Part shown: in pieces, positions 46,857 through 58,800 of the stretch
Layout: the number at the start of each line of letters is the position of its first letter
Position numbering within the stretch: position 1 is the stretch's first letter
Source: Ectocarpus siliculosus
Taxonomy: Eukaryota; Sar; Phaeophyceae; Ectocarpales; Ectocarpaceae
DNA length: 64,000 nucleotides
Assembly: GCA_000310025.1 (NCBI GenBank)
Contig: FN649732.1
Coordinates: 1,009,712-1,073,711 of the forward strand
Direction of reading: 5' to 3'
The notes under the pieces: model-generated
The model's database searches: none
What the model saw: the letters and a program-made list of their open reading frames with translations, nothing else
Told to the model about the DNA's origin: nothing
Position numbers and translations under genes: made by a program

Positions 46857-47611
46857 GGTGGTATATCACCATTGCAGGGTATACACTCAGAAATCCACAT
46901 GCATGCGCCCCAGGCAGCCAGCTGATTGGCCGAAGTACCATCGACTTCTGTAGGTACCTTTGTCGGGTACAACTGCCGCTGGTATCTCGACCCTCTGGTA
47001 TAATCGATGCGGGTTACCATTGTACCCGGAAGGGGTCGATTTTGTACCCAGAAGTGGTCATATAATCCTTGCGCCCGACGACTCGAAAACCCGCAGAAAA
47101 ACCATCTACAGCGCATACCCGGACGACACACCATGTACCGCACATACCCCACGCACATCAGCAGTAGTACTACACAACCAAACCACCAACGCTCGTTGAT
47201 GGGCTCCGCATCCCGAGCATACCTATCTCCGACAGCCTCCTCCTCCTCCGTAGATCGCGGCGAAACCAAACGACTGTGTCCTGTGCCTCTCTGTCAGCAC
47301 CACCACGAGCGACCTCGTGCGTCGAGCGAGTTCGACCGTCTGTCGAAGGGCCCACGAGTCGAAAATACGAGAAAGTACATGGTGTGTTGTGCGGGTATGT
47401 ATGCGCGGACACCGTTTTTCCTGCGGGTTTTCGAGTCGTCGGGCGCGAGGATGATGACCTTTTCTGGGTACAAAACCGAGCCCGTCCGCGTACACCAGTA
47501 ACCAACATCGGTTGCACAGGGGGGTCTCGAGATGCCGCTGGCTACCTGGGGGTACCTGGGGTGCATGTATTTTGATTGCTGAGTGTACCATGAAAATGGT
47601 GACATTCCACC
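46857..47611. mobile_element. Foldback/MITE-like element with long inverted arms
   Basis: The left arm begins GGTGGTATATCACCATT (46857). The right arm ends with the imperfect inverted match AATGGTGACATTCCACC (47595-47611). Matching blocks continue inward: the 'ATGCA-GCCCC' block, the 'GGGTACAAAAxCGA' block with its inverted partner at about 47035-47050, and the 'CGAGTCGTCGGGCG' block, whose inverse is at about 47079-47092. The arms span roughly 250 bp each around a 250-bp centre. No coding capacity. A single arm occurs at 14757-15003. Confidence 0.75.
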
Positions 47612-48553
47612 TGGGTTACCCGTTTCTGGTTACTGCTCTTGAAGAAACAAGAACCCGCCGTTGTGGTGTACCAATGCGAATACAGACAAGAACGGAGCCC
47701 CCAATGCATGGCGGCAGCAAGACAAGCACTCAGGATGGAGGGGGGTGCCCCCACAGTTACTTTCAGATTTTGATTGGGGCGGGAAGGGAACTCGTAAAAT
47801 AATGCTTGTACGTGCGGAGGGGGGGTACTGAAAGCCGTGCATTTCGTAGCCAATAAACCGTTGACCTTGCATCCCTACAAAACTGGGACGGAGTACACCT
47901 GGTTCTCACTGGACCAGGCGCTCAAGTAACCAAGCGCGAAGCGCCGTGGGGTATTTGGCGAGTCGCATGGAGGGTCCCAATCGAGGGGGGGGGGGGGCGT
48001 ACTCATGATTTGCATGCATGCCTTCGCTGTTAGACCGTTGACCACGTGTCCTCGAGAGGAATGAGCACTGTTCAGGATCGATTAAAATGGCTCATTGTTC
48101 CTTCCTAGTTTGCCAAAGGTGGCTCAAAAACGTTCCTGGCTGTCTATCCTATCGGCATCACTTCCCCGCCTTTTCAGCCCACTCCCTATGCCCTACAGCT
48201 ATCTATCTACGTTTCGCAGCTCAGACGTGCATTTTTCTCCCTCCTAGTCGTACGACGGACATTCCGCAACTACATGAACCCTTTCATTGCACTTGGGACG
48301 CCCGGTTTTTCCATGGTTAAACACGCCATTGTACTTTTAGGGGCACACGTTGAAATCCACCCAAGAAGGTCTCTAGTGTGTGCTTTGCGTGGGGCAGTCA
48401 GCGTTCAAGTAGGAACAAGAACCCGTTAATCCTAGGTGGGTTCCTGCTCAAAATAGGAACTTGGAGAATAACGGCATGGGCTCGGTTTGAGGCAGTCAAC
48501 AAGCATCAAGCCTCACTCAACGTAAGCGGTTTCAAGCGGTGGCGTCTTCTGTA
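47612..48553. repeat. Second-unit copy of the TIR-bounded repeat family
   Basis: Same order as 15004-15871: the 'AAGAACCCGCC' segment, a 'GTTGACC..TCCCTACAAAACTGGGACGG' block, a G-run at about 47983, LINE-like debris near 48.2 kb, then the right end at about 48553. It is longer than the first-unit copy because it keeps one more internal segment. Confidence 0.65.
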
Positions 48554-49705
48554 AGAAATGCCATTTTTCTTCTCTTTGGCTGAGATCCATGTTAGCTGAA
48601 AAGCCCTTTCGTGTATGGGCATGAACCTCCAGGCTGTTATACATGCAGTCTCCCTGTGTATATTGGGAACCATTCAAGACAAACATATTATTTTGCGGGG
48701 GGTGGCTGCTCCTTCCGCCTCTGCAGCTTGGCACAGGGTGTCAGCCAAGCACACACATCAACCAGACTACGAAAACAGCAACAACCGCAGCAGCAAATCC
48801 AGAATAGAGGGCGACGGCACCACCATCAACGGCATCATGATCGATGCTCCGGAACAGGACAACAGTGGCGACCCTGCTGGGGTGAGGAAGTTGCGAAGGG
48901 TTCATATTTCTAGCGTAGCTGTTGTGCCGTGTTTTTCGGAAAACGGTTGTCTTCCTTTAGTCGTTGGCTCTCCCTTCCGGCTACTTGACTTCCATGCGAA
49001 AGGCTTTCAAGATGGGCCCATGAAGGGTGCCTAACGGGATGAGGGTGCGCAAGTACACGTGAGACAAGACTGGAAATATTTTGAACAAAAAAGTGTGGGG
49101 TGTTGTTCTTTCACGTCTGTCTTTCCTGCAGCAGGTCCTGTCGCATATGCATACACTTCTCGATGTCGGACGCCGTCATTGTCTATGCGTGTGCTTGCCG
49201 GCCATCTCGAGACCCTTCTCCTGGCGAAAGGTGAAATCCGTGTAGACTACAAGTACAAGTATGCCGCGCAAGGAAGGAAGGGCACAGCAGGCACGGCACG
49301 AAAGGGGCGACATACAAGAGACATTTTTTATCAAGACTGGCAACCCCTTAGACCACACCTAGTCTAAAGTAAGTTGGGATCTGACGCTGGTGCGTGTAAC
49401 AACAGGCGTGTTTGCAGGTTTTGGCTGTTGTTGTATTTCTTGTTTTTTTTCCATTGACCTTTGTCGCTGGCAGTTTCCGGCGACTTGGCATGGGCCTCCC
49501 TGCTCTGCTGACGAGGCACGATCCGGGGTATCTCACAAGAAACCTTCTCGGCGACACATACCTTCCTGACTTATTCTCCAGAACGGCTAACAACCATCTC
49601 TCTCTCGAGCAATAATCTGAAGTCGAACGCTCTGTATTCCCGGACGGTAATCTCGAACAAGGCACCACTCACACCGACGGGCTTGAAAGGTCATGAACTT
49701 GATCA
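48554..49705 (+). pseudogene. Truncated 5' copy (c) of the metacaspase gene, start codon lost
   Basis: Counterpart of copy (a). The exon-1 equivalent, 48804-48881, reads 'EGDGTTINGIMIDAPEQD' up to a GTGAG donor, but the ATG of the other copies is ATA at 48804-48806. Intron-1 sequence follows to about 49690 and then breaks into the C-rich satellite. No further exons follow before the full copy at 52870. Confidence 0.75.
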
Positions 49706-50028
49706 CCCAAAATACAATCCAACCCCAACCCGACCGACTGACCGACCGATCGACCGACCAAACCCACACCCCAACCCAGCCCAACCCCACAACACAAAAC
49801 CCGACCAATCGACCGAACAAACCACCGTACCCCGCCCTACCCAACCCAATCCAACCCAAAACCCAACTCAACCCGACCGACCGACCGACCACCAACCGAT
49901 CGACCAAACCCACCCTACCCAACCCCACCCCCGATCGGTCCAACCCTCACCCTACGCTACCGTACCCTACCCAACCCAACCCAAAATCCAAACCCCACCC
50001 CCAACCCAACCAACCAACCGACCGACCT
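49706..50028. repeat. C-rich satellite, second-unit copy
   Basis: Same CCAACC/CCTACC/CCGACC composition and same left junction ('GATCACCCAAAATACAATCC') as 16971-17735, but less than half as long. Confidence 0.9.
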
Positions 50029-50512
50029 TACCAATGGCTGCGGTCATCGCGAGGTATCGGACCAAGGTGTAAAAGATATTGGTCGCACATTCATTGTAGA
50101 ATCGTGTTCCAGCACTTCTATGACTGAAGAGCCCCCAACATTCGTCACAAACACGCGAAACCATAGCAAGGCGAGCATGCTATAGTTCATTTCGGTTGGT
50201 CACAACGGTGTCGCTGATCGATAATTCGGGTGGCTCGGTTCTTTGTGGTTGGAGCTCAAAGCGGGTGGCTCATGGCGGAGCGTGGATGGGTAGGAAACGT
50301 GTTGAAAACGTAATGCAAAAGTATTGGAAAGTATTGTATTCATCGGGGGCGTGCCAGTGCTCGTCAAACCTTCACGGTATCTGGGCACGCCTTCACTCTT
50401 TGTCACTCAACGAATCTCTCTGAATCTCCACCAAATACCTCTCGCTTCCAAGGAATATATGTAGAAAGTTCCTATCCCTCCGCATCTCATCACTGTTACT
50501 TTCGTACGTACG

Positions 50513-50612
50513 NNNNNNNNNNNNNNNNNNNNNNNNNNNNNNNNNNNNNNNNNNNNNNNNNNNNNNNNNNNNNNNNNNNNNNNNNNNNNNNNNNNNNNNN
50601 NNNNNNNNNNNN
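50513..50612. other. Assembly gap (100 N)
   Basis: One hundred Ns, probably a gap of conventional size between contigs. It lies in tandem repeats, so the true length may differ and repeat copies may be missing. Confidence 0.98.
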
Positions 50613-50760
50613 TCGTTAGACCATTGACATTGCATCCCTACAAAGGCGGGAGACGGAGCACGCTCACCGGACCAGACTTTCACATCATGAACCACGAAGC
50701 GCAGTGAGGTACTCGGCGAGTCACATATGGAGGGTGCGAGTCGAGGGGGGGGGGGGGGGG

Positions 50761-51988
50761 GTACTCATAGTCGTGCATGCCGTATTCGTTAGACCATTGA
50801 CCTCGCATCCCTACAAAGCCGGGACGGGGCACCCCGGGTTCGTACCGGATCAGGCTCTCACATCACCAAGCGCGAAGCGCTGTGAGGTATTCGGCAAGTC
50901 GCATGAAGGGTGAGCTGCATCGTGCTAAGGGTGTTCGGGATCTTGTGCTTATTTCCTTACTTCCTTGCGTACGGATGACAGCTGCGTATGACTTAATTTA
51001 TTTTCTGGTGCTTTCACTTCCAGAGATAGTTATAAGCACTGCTGTGTAACTGCCTCGAGGATGCGTGACCATTTCAACACAACGTGGTGCGATCACCCCC
51101 CTTTGCGCGGAGTGAGGCTTCTCGACCCAGCACAACATGATCTACTCGACCACCAGTATGGTTACCGCAGAAAAAGAAACAGAGGTAAAAAAAAAACGGT
51201 AACCTGGTTGCCGAGTTCACGAAGTGAATCGCCTTGTTTCACAACGTCGTTGCCAAGCGACGAAAACCCAATCCCCATGGCGAATACCGAGGAGGGGGCT
51301 TGTTTTACAACGTCGTTGCCAAGTGACGAAAACCCAATCCCGATGGCAAACACCGGGCGGGGGGTCGAGGGGGGGGGGGGGGTGTACTCATAGTCGTGCA
51401 TGCCGTAGTCGTTAGACCGTTGACCTCGCATCCCTACAAAGCCGGGACGGGGCACGCCGGGTTCTCACCGGACCAGGCTCTCACATCACCAAGCGCGAAG
51501 CGCTGTGAGGTATTCGGCAAGTCGCATGAAGGGTGCGCGGCATCCTGCTAAGGGTGTTCGGCATCTTGTGCTTACTTCCTTGCGTACAGATGACAGCTGC
51601 GTATGACTTAATTTATTTTCTGGTGCTTTCACTTCCAGAGACAGTTGTAAGCACTGTGCAGCTGCCTCGAGGATGTTTGACCAATTTAACACAACGTGGT
51701 GCGATCATCCCCTTTGCGCGGCGTGAGGGTTCTCCACCCCGCACAACATGATCTACTCGACCACCATTATGGTTACCGCCAAAAAAAAAACGAAGGTAAA
51801 AAAAAATAGGTAACCTGGTTGCCGAGTTCACGAAGTGAATTGCCTTGTTTTACAACGTCGTTGCCAAGCGACGAAAACCCAATCCGGATGGAAAACACCG
51901 GGGGGGGCGGCTTGTTTTACAACGTCGTTGTGAAGCGACGAAATACCCAACCCCGATGGCAAACACCGGGGGGGGGGTCGAGGAGGGG
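50761..51988. repeat. Tandem repeat with about 610-bp units, two copies plus flanks
   Basis: Units start at GTACTCATAGTCGTGCATGC at 50761 and 51384, with a third start at 51989, giving periods of 623 and 605 bp. Each unit has a 'TCCCTACAAAGCCGGGACGG' block, a 'CAAGCGCGAAGCGCTGTGAG' hairpin block and a 'GATGACAGCTGCGTATGACT' block. Each also has an inner repeated segment with 'CGTCGTTGCCAAGCGACG' and a closing G-run of 10-13. Confidence 0.85.
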
Positions 51989-52620
51989 GTACTCATAGTC
52001 GTGCATGCTGTAGTCGTTTGACTATGACCGCGCGTCCTCGAGAGAACGGGGCACTGTTCCAACAGGACCCATCAAATATGGCCATCGCCCCTTCCTATAT
52101 TGCCAAAGGTGGCTCAAAAACGTTGTCCCTGGCTTGTCTATCCTATCGATATCACTTTCCGCCTATTCAACCCACTTCCTATGCCCCACTACAGCTACCT
52201 ACTTCCCGTGGCTATTGCATTCCCCAAACGTCTCCCTGTACCTTCCTTCTACTTTCCCCAGCTCAAGCATGCATAATTTCCCCTCCTTGTCGTGCAACGG
52301 ACATTCCGCAACTACATGAACCCGGTCTTCGCACTTGGAGCCGCAACCAAGGGTGTGCCCGATTTTACTGGTGGCGTTAAACACGCTATTGTACTCCTAG
52401 GAGCATGTTGAAATCCACCTACCAAGATCTTTGTTTTGTGCTCTGCATGGGGTAATCCGCGTACAAATAGGAACAAGAACCCGTTAAATCCTACTGTAGG
52501 TAGATTCCTGCTCTAAACAAGGTTTTTGAAAATAACAGCATGGGCTCGGTTTGAGGCAACCAATAAGCGTCGAGCCTCACGCAACCTAAGCGGTTTTCAA
52601 GCGGTGGCGCGTTCTTTAAT
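51989..52620. repeat. Right part of another TIR-family copy with LINE-like debris
   Basis: Minus-strand 52384-52199 keeps a decayed form of the zinc-finger motif ('CEDRVHVVAECPLHD'). The segment then matches 13.4-13.64 kb and ends near 52616 with GGTGGCGCGTTCTTTA. At about 52050 it carries the uninterrupted sequence into which the LTR element inserted elsewhere. Confidence 0.65.
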
Positions 52621-52629
52621 AAGCGCCAT

Positions 52630-52869
52630 TTTTGCTGGACTCTTTGGATGAGGTCCATGTTAGCTGAGTAGCCCTTTCGTGCATGGGTATCAACATCTGG
52701 CTGTTATGCATGCATTCTCCCTGTGCTTGCTTGCATGAATTCAAGACCAATATTTTCTTTCCGCGGGGCGGCCGCTCCTTCCGTCTCTGCAGCTTGGCAC
52801 AGGGTGTCCACCAAGCACACACATCGACCAGACTACGAAAACAGCAACAACCGCAACAGCAACTCCAGA
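52630..52869 (+). promoter_or_regulatory. Conserved 5' leader/promoter region of metacaspase gene copy 2
   Basis: Aligns with 20990-21260 and with the leaders of the truncated copies. It contains 'CTCTGCAGCTTGGCACAGGG' and an AACAGCAACAACC-type run just before the ATG at 52870. Boundaries are approximate. Confidence 0.4.
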
Positions 52870-55800
52870 ATGGAGGACGACGGCACCACCATCAACGGCA
52901 CCATGATCGATGGTCCGGAACAGGACAACAGTGGCGACCCTCCTGGGGTGAGGAGGTTGCGCGGCGTTAATATTTTGTAGTTTAGCTGTTGTGCCGTGTG
53001 TTACGGAAACCAGTTGTCTGCCTTCAGTCGTTGGCTCGTCCTTCCAGCTACCACGAAAGGGGTGACATCAAGCCAAAATATTTTCAAGACATGGCGAGAC
53101 TCCTGGGTCACACCCTCGATAGTCGAAATTTAAACTAGGATCGGAGGCTGGAGCGTGTAACAACAGGCGTGTGTGCAGTTGTTGGCTCTGCTATTCATTG
53201 TCTTTTCGCCGTTTACCGTCCGCGCTGGCAGTTTCCAGTGACTCGGCATGGGTCTCCCTTCTCTGCTGACGAGGCACGATCCGGGGCAACTCGGGAGAAC
53301 CTCCTCGGCGCACATACCTTCCTGACTTCTTCTCCAGAAAGGCTAAAAAACATCTCTCCCTCGAGTAATAATCTAAAGTCGAACGCTCTGTATTCCCGAA
53401 CGGCGATCTCGAACAAGGCACCACTCGCACCGACGGGTTTGAACAGATCATGACCTTGACCACCCAAACGTTGGGGGATGCGTGAAGGACTCGCGAGCAC
53501 CTTCACTTAGCCATACATCAACGAATACTGTTATCGTCATCCGTGCAAGCCACGACAACGTGAACCCTTGTTTGTGACGTGCGTGTCTGCATTCAAGCCC
53601 GACACCCGGGCGGAGGACATGTCGGACGACGACTTCGACACTGAGATTGCCGATGGCATCAAGGCAGACGTCAGGTGGGCGTTTGAAGTAGTCTGGTTCT
53701 CACGCCGTTGACTTTGTTGCGTTAGATTGCACAGTTTCCCAGTCCTCTTCGGAACACGAATGCCCCCTGCCCCCGGAAGACGTCGATAACACCAACTTAC
53801 TTTTACAGTCATTTTAGCTTGTTGGCCTCTTTGAGAGTTCATTTTGCCGACGTTCGGTGTGTCGCGTGTCGTTTGACTGTTTCGTAAGGTGGTATCCTCG
53901 TGCTATCTTAAAAATATTTTTGTTGATTTTCCTCTTCGCAGGATGTTCTCGGGGTGCCAGGACCAGCAGACCTCGGCGGATGTCCACGACGTTACCAAGT
54001 TCGGCGTGCCCAAATCTGACGGCGGCGCCGGGGGTGCCTGCACCAACGCGCTCCTCGTCAACGTGGCAAGTTTTGGGGGCTGCTGTGTTGGTTGTTGTTG
54101 TTGTTGCTGCCCTTGTCATGGTGTTTCGGACGTGTTTGGCCTACATGCATGTGCTGTCCTTTCCGTAAGAACGTGTCCATTTGAGGTTAACGTCCAACCA
54201 GATCTGTGAATCTTCCCTGTCAATGTGGTTTGCACAAACCTGCTGTATCACCGCCATGGACACGTCCACATCGGCCCTCGAACCTGAAAACACCACCGTA
54301 GGTATCGTGCTTCGGCCTTCCCGCTTGGTCTGTTGGAGCTGTTGTGACTCCTTTCTCCTCCTTTTCATTTTCTTCTCTCCTGTGTTATACAGAAAGACGA
54401 TGAACCCGACTCCTGGATGAGCCTCTTGAAGGGCATGCGCACCACCCTCAGCACCAAGAAGTTCAAGCAGGTAAACCTGGGGTTCGTGTTGCCAAACAGC
54501 TTCAGCTCGTAAACCCGACTTCCCTTTGAAACCACGCGGCGAGCGCATGAGATTTGATGTATCTGTGTACTTTCTTGTTAGAAACGGCTCGCCAAACGTC
54601 CGCACATGTCGTGCTTGTTGCTTGTTAGTATCGCTTGCATGCTCATGGCGTTAACAACATCTTACAATATAAACAACACAATACTCGACGTTTCGTAGAA
54701 GTTTCGCGAAACGGCCAGTAGGAGATGGCCGGAGATTCGGACTTCGGAGCGGGTGTGGTTCCAAATAACCGAGAACCACGTCGCGATACGTTTCCCTCAA
54801 CCGAAACGCTATGCTTTCTTTTTTGTTGTCCGTTCTTTCGTTCTTTCGTTCGCTGCGTTCCGCCAACAGATTCCGCAGATGGCAACCTCCAAGAAGCTCG
54901 ACATCCATTCGCCCTTCTCCTTGGCTGGGGTAAGAGATGGAGAAGCGCTTACGGTGCGTAGCGGCAACTATTTTACCGCTATACACTAACGAGGACTGTT
55001 CCCTACGTTGGAGTGTTCTGGCTATAAACGTGTAGCCCGATCGACCAAAGAAACAATGCACATGACCTGGCTAGGGGTAAGTTGGACTAGATATCTATGA
55101 CAGCCCTCCGACGAGGTTGAAATCAATGCTAACATGATATTGCTGGTGCACAATGCCCGAGATGAAAGGGGTGCGATCTCTACGGGGCCTGTGCGGCCGA
55201 TCTACCTCTGTGAGAAGCAGCTGTTCTCGTACACAAAGGCATCATGTTAAATACTGGCGTCATGTTAAATACTGGCTGTTGAGTGTGACGCGTGCGCGAT
55301 CTTTTTAAAGCGAAGCAACCCTATACAACTGCTACACTAGTTCATTTGGCGCTCTCGATTCGCCTGTTGTGTGGTAAGGGCGAGGGAGGGAAGCACCGAG
55401 CCCTCCTCATCGGCATCAACTACGTCGGGGATAAGTCGGCAGAGCTCAAGGGCTGCCACAACGACGTCGCCCAGATGAAGGACTACATCGTGGAGCACGT
55501 GAGCAACAACAAAGACACCTTTCTTTCGAACATGGCCAAGATGGCGGGTCTTGATCCACATCTCCATGTTCAAACGTCTACAGTATCATGCACAGGGACC
55601 GTGCAAGTGGACTCTAGGCGGAACATCATAGGCAGGGGTGATTCCCACCGCATGTCATGCCCCCGCGAATATCTCACGCATTCTCAAATGTTTCAGGGTT
55701 ATTCCGGTGAAGGCGAAGACCTGAAGATCGTGATGGATGACGGGGAGCATACCGCCCCTACCAGGGCTAACATCATCGAAGCCATCGAGTGAGTTGCCGT

Positions 55801-58800
55801 TGTTGCTGCAATTTCATCCAGTGAAATATTGGTGTTATTGTCGGTTGTGCCATCGTCGTCGTCGTCGTTGTCGTCTGGTACTCGAGTCTGTTGTTGTAGG
55901 CGACAACTCGTCGCTTCGTGAATCAGAGACCCCCACAACCATCGCGCTCGTTCACTTTCTCGTACGACCCCCTTGACCGTCGCCAAAGCACATGCGTGCT
56001 GCTCATCACCCACGTGCATCTTTGGTCTGTCTTGGCATGTCGTGGTCGAAGGTAAATGCCGATGACTCTCCTTTGGCATCCACTTATATAGCTCGTTCGA
56101 TTCTTCTTCTCTTCTTAATCCTTCATTTTCCTCCGTCGTAACGCCCATTTTGCCCAGGTGGTTCGTCGAGGGTGCCGCGCCGGGTGACTCTCTCTTCATG
56201 CATTACTCCGGTGAATTTTTGTCCTCCTAGCCCTTGCAATGAGATATGCTGCAACACGGATATGAACGAAATCGGGGTACATAGCAGTGCACTTGAAGTG
56301 ATGGCAGACGTTGGAATTATGATTGGTTGATTCCGTCCCCCCGAGTGCTAGCCAAAGGTTTGAACATCTATTCATTCCACTACCGTCGGGGTCGGGTTGA
56401 ACAATGGGATCGATTACGGTATCCCATTTTCACTTTGGTTTCCGCGTGTTTGCGTTCACAGGACACGGCGGGTCTGTGGAGGATAACGACAACAACGAGA
56501 AGGACAAGAGGGATGAGACCATGATCCCCGTCGACTACCGCGTGTCCGGGCACATCAAGGATGATGAACTCCTCGCCGAGGTTTGCACCGCTTGTTGTTG
56601 GTGTTTTTCGGTGTTTTCGATGTTGAGGGTGACCGTCCATGGTGGTTTTGTTCTTGGCTGTGATGGGAATGTTCTGGTACATGGATTGCTGATACCCTAA
56701 GAACGATCGATTACCGTCCTGTACCGCCAAGCCCTGTGCTGCGGTATGACAGGAAGAGTTTTTGTTTAAGTCTTTCTCCCCTGGCTTCCAGACATAACGC
56801 CACGTACGATTCTTGCCGTTTCACGTTGTACGTCGGCCTGTTCTGTGTTATCGACGAAGAAACTTCTTCATTTCCCATCCTGTACCGTCATGTCTGGGTC
56901 GGTGCTGATTCCGGTACTTCTCTGTCCTACATATGTTCTCCGTTTCAACTCGCCACATACCGAATTCCGATATCCATCAATTTCTCGTTTTCCTGTCGGT
57001 GTGTTGGCTGCGGCAGTTGGTCTTACCCCTGCCGGAGGGCGTCGTCCTGTCCGTGGTTATGGATTGCTGCCACAGCGGCTCCATCCTTGACCTGCCCTAC
57101 ACCTTCGACGCCGACGAGGGGGCCCTTCAGCTGGTGGACGACGGCGGCTCTGCGGTCGTGCACAAGAAGGCCAAGTTCAACATGTCTAAGGTGAGGAGAT
57201 GAACACAAGCGCTGGGGAAAGACTTGATCAGAACGAGCGGAGGCGACGGGACTATTTTTGTCTGTGTCTGGACAACTAATACTTCCATAATTCAATGAGT
57301 TTGAGCTGTAGATCGAGACCAGTGAGTCAGGTGCTACTTGGGCTAGCCACCTCATGTCCGAAACGCCGACTGAAACGAGAAATTTCAAGGCAGGACAGAA
57401 TATATCCCAACGATATCGTACATCCATCTTCATAGGATCGAATAGGGAGACAGGCGGAAGATACTCTCTGCGTGGGGTGTTTTACGATGAGGGCCCATGT
57501 TCAGCTCCTGGGGGTGATCGGGCATCGCAAGCCCTACTTCATCACAACGAAATGTAAAGTCCTTCACAACGTATTTCTGAGCAAAATTATCTTCACGCCG
57601 AAATTCTTAGCAGTACTCAGTTTTGTGCCTACTCGGCTTGCTTCCCACAGGCCTGGTTCGAGTCTATTGTCGTTCCATTTCTGCCTGTCAATAGCGCATT
57701 CGCTTGTTGCACCTAGTGCTTAGCTGTCATATGCTGTCCGACGCGCTTGTAACCGACAACCAACAGATGAAGAAAGCTCAGAAGGCGAAGCTTGGGAGCC
57801 CCTACATGAAAGCCATTCGAGCAAAGGCCGCCGCCGCTGCAGCAGCGAAAGCAGCCGCAGCGGAAGCCGCCGCAGCGGAAACCGCCGCAACGGAAGCCGC
57901 CAGCGAAGACCAGGACCAGGACCAGGACCAGGACCAGGACCAGGACAAGGACCAGAACCAGGACCAGGAGGAAAGTCCGCAGCCTTCCGGCAGCGGCACG
58001 GCCTTCAAGGTGGATTCCAAGGTTGCGGTAGAGGCCGCAAAAGCGAAGGAGTTGGCCGCAGCCAAAGCCGCCAGCCAGAACCAGGATCAGGACCAGGGCC
58101 AGGAGCAAGAGCGAAAGCAGCCTGCCAACGGCAGCACGGGCGGTGCTACGAAGGATCAACCGCCCTCCGAGGACGTAGCGCCCAGTGCCACTGTGGTAAG
58201 CATTCCGATTATTCGTTTCTTCTTAAACCTTTCCATCGCCGTGATAGTGATCGGCAAGCACCGTCAGTCGATCCGTTGGTGCTTTCGTGTACCTACCCGT
58301 GCCCACACCGCGCACCTGCCTATTATCGTTCACCAGATTCGAGGAGTCGATTCACGTGGTTGCTGCTTACGGACCCCCACATAAACTGGGTACGTTACCA
58401 TCCTACAAGCCCTAGGGGAAATAATCCTTGGAGCCCATACCGGCACTGGTTTCGAGCGAAACCGACAGAATAATCTGAAAAATCGCATACGTACAGTGCA
58501 GTGGTTATATTCTGTTGTTGGGTCGCTCCGCCCTTACCCTGAGCCCAGGTCCTGACTGGTAGCCCAAATACAACAAAATACACAGGTTCACGAGCGCGAA
58601 GAGAGATAGACGAGGGTAAGTGACTCTGAAAAGCCAAGCCTGGTCCGGTGACCCCACATGCTGAACCTGTCGTGACGAACTCAGCCTCAACTCCCAATCG
58701 TGAAAATAGCGACAGGCAGCAGCAACAAGGCCACCTTGCTCATACGCCTTTTACTTTTCATGTTCGCAGGCCCCAAAGTTCCAGCTGAGCATCGAGACTG

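Noticed and set aside
49492-49615. Short frame reading GLPALLTRHDPGYL, present also at 16755-16879
   Set aside because: Lies in intron-1-like sequence and is broken in the full gene copies, so conservation is due to duplication only.
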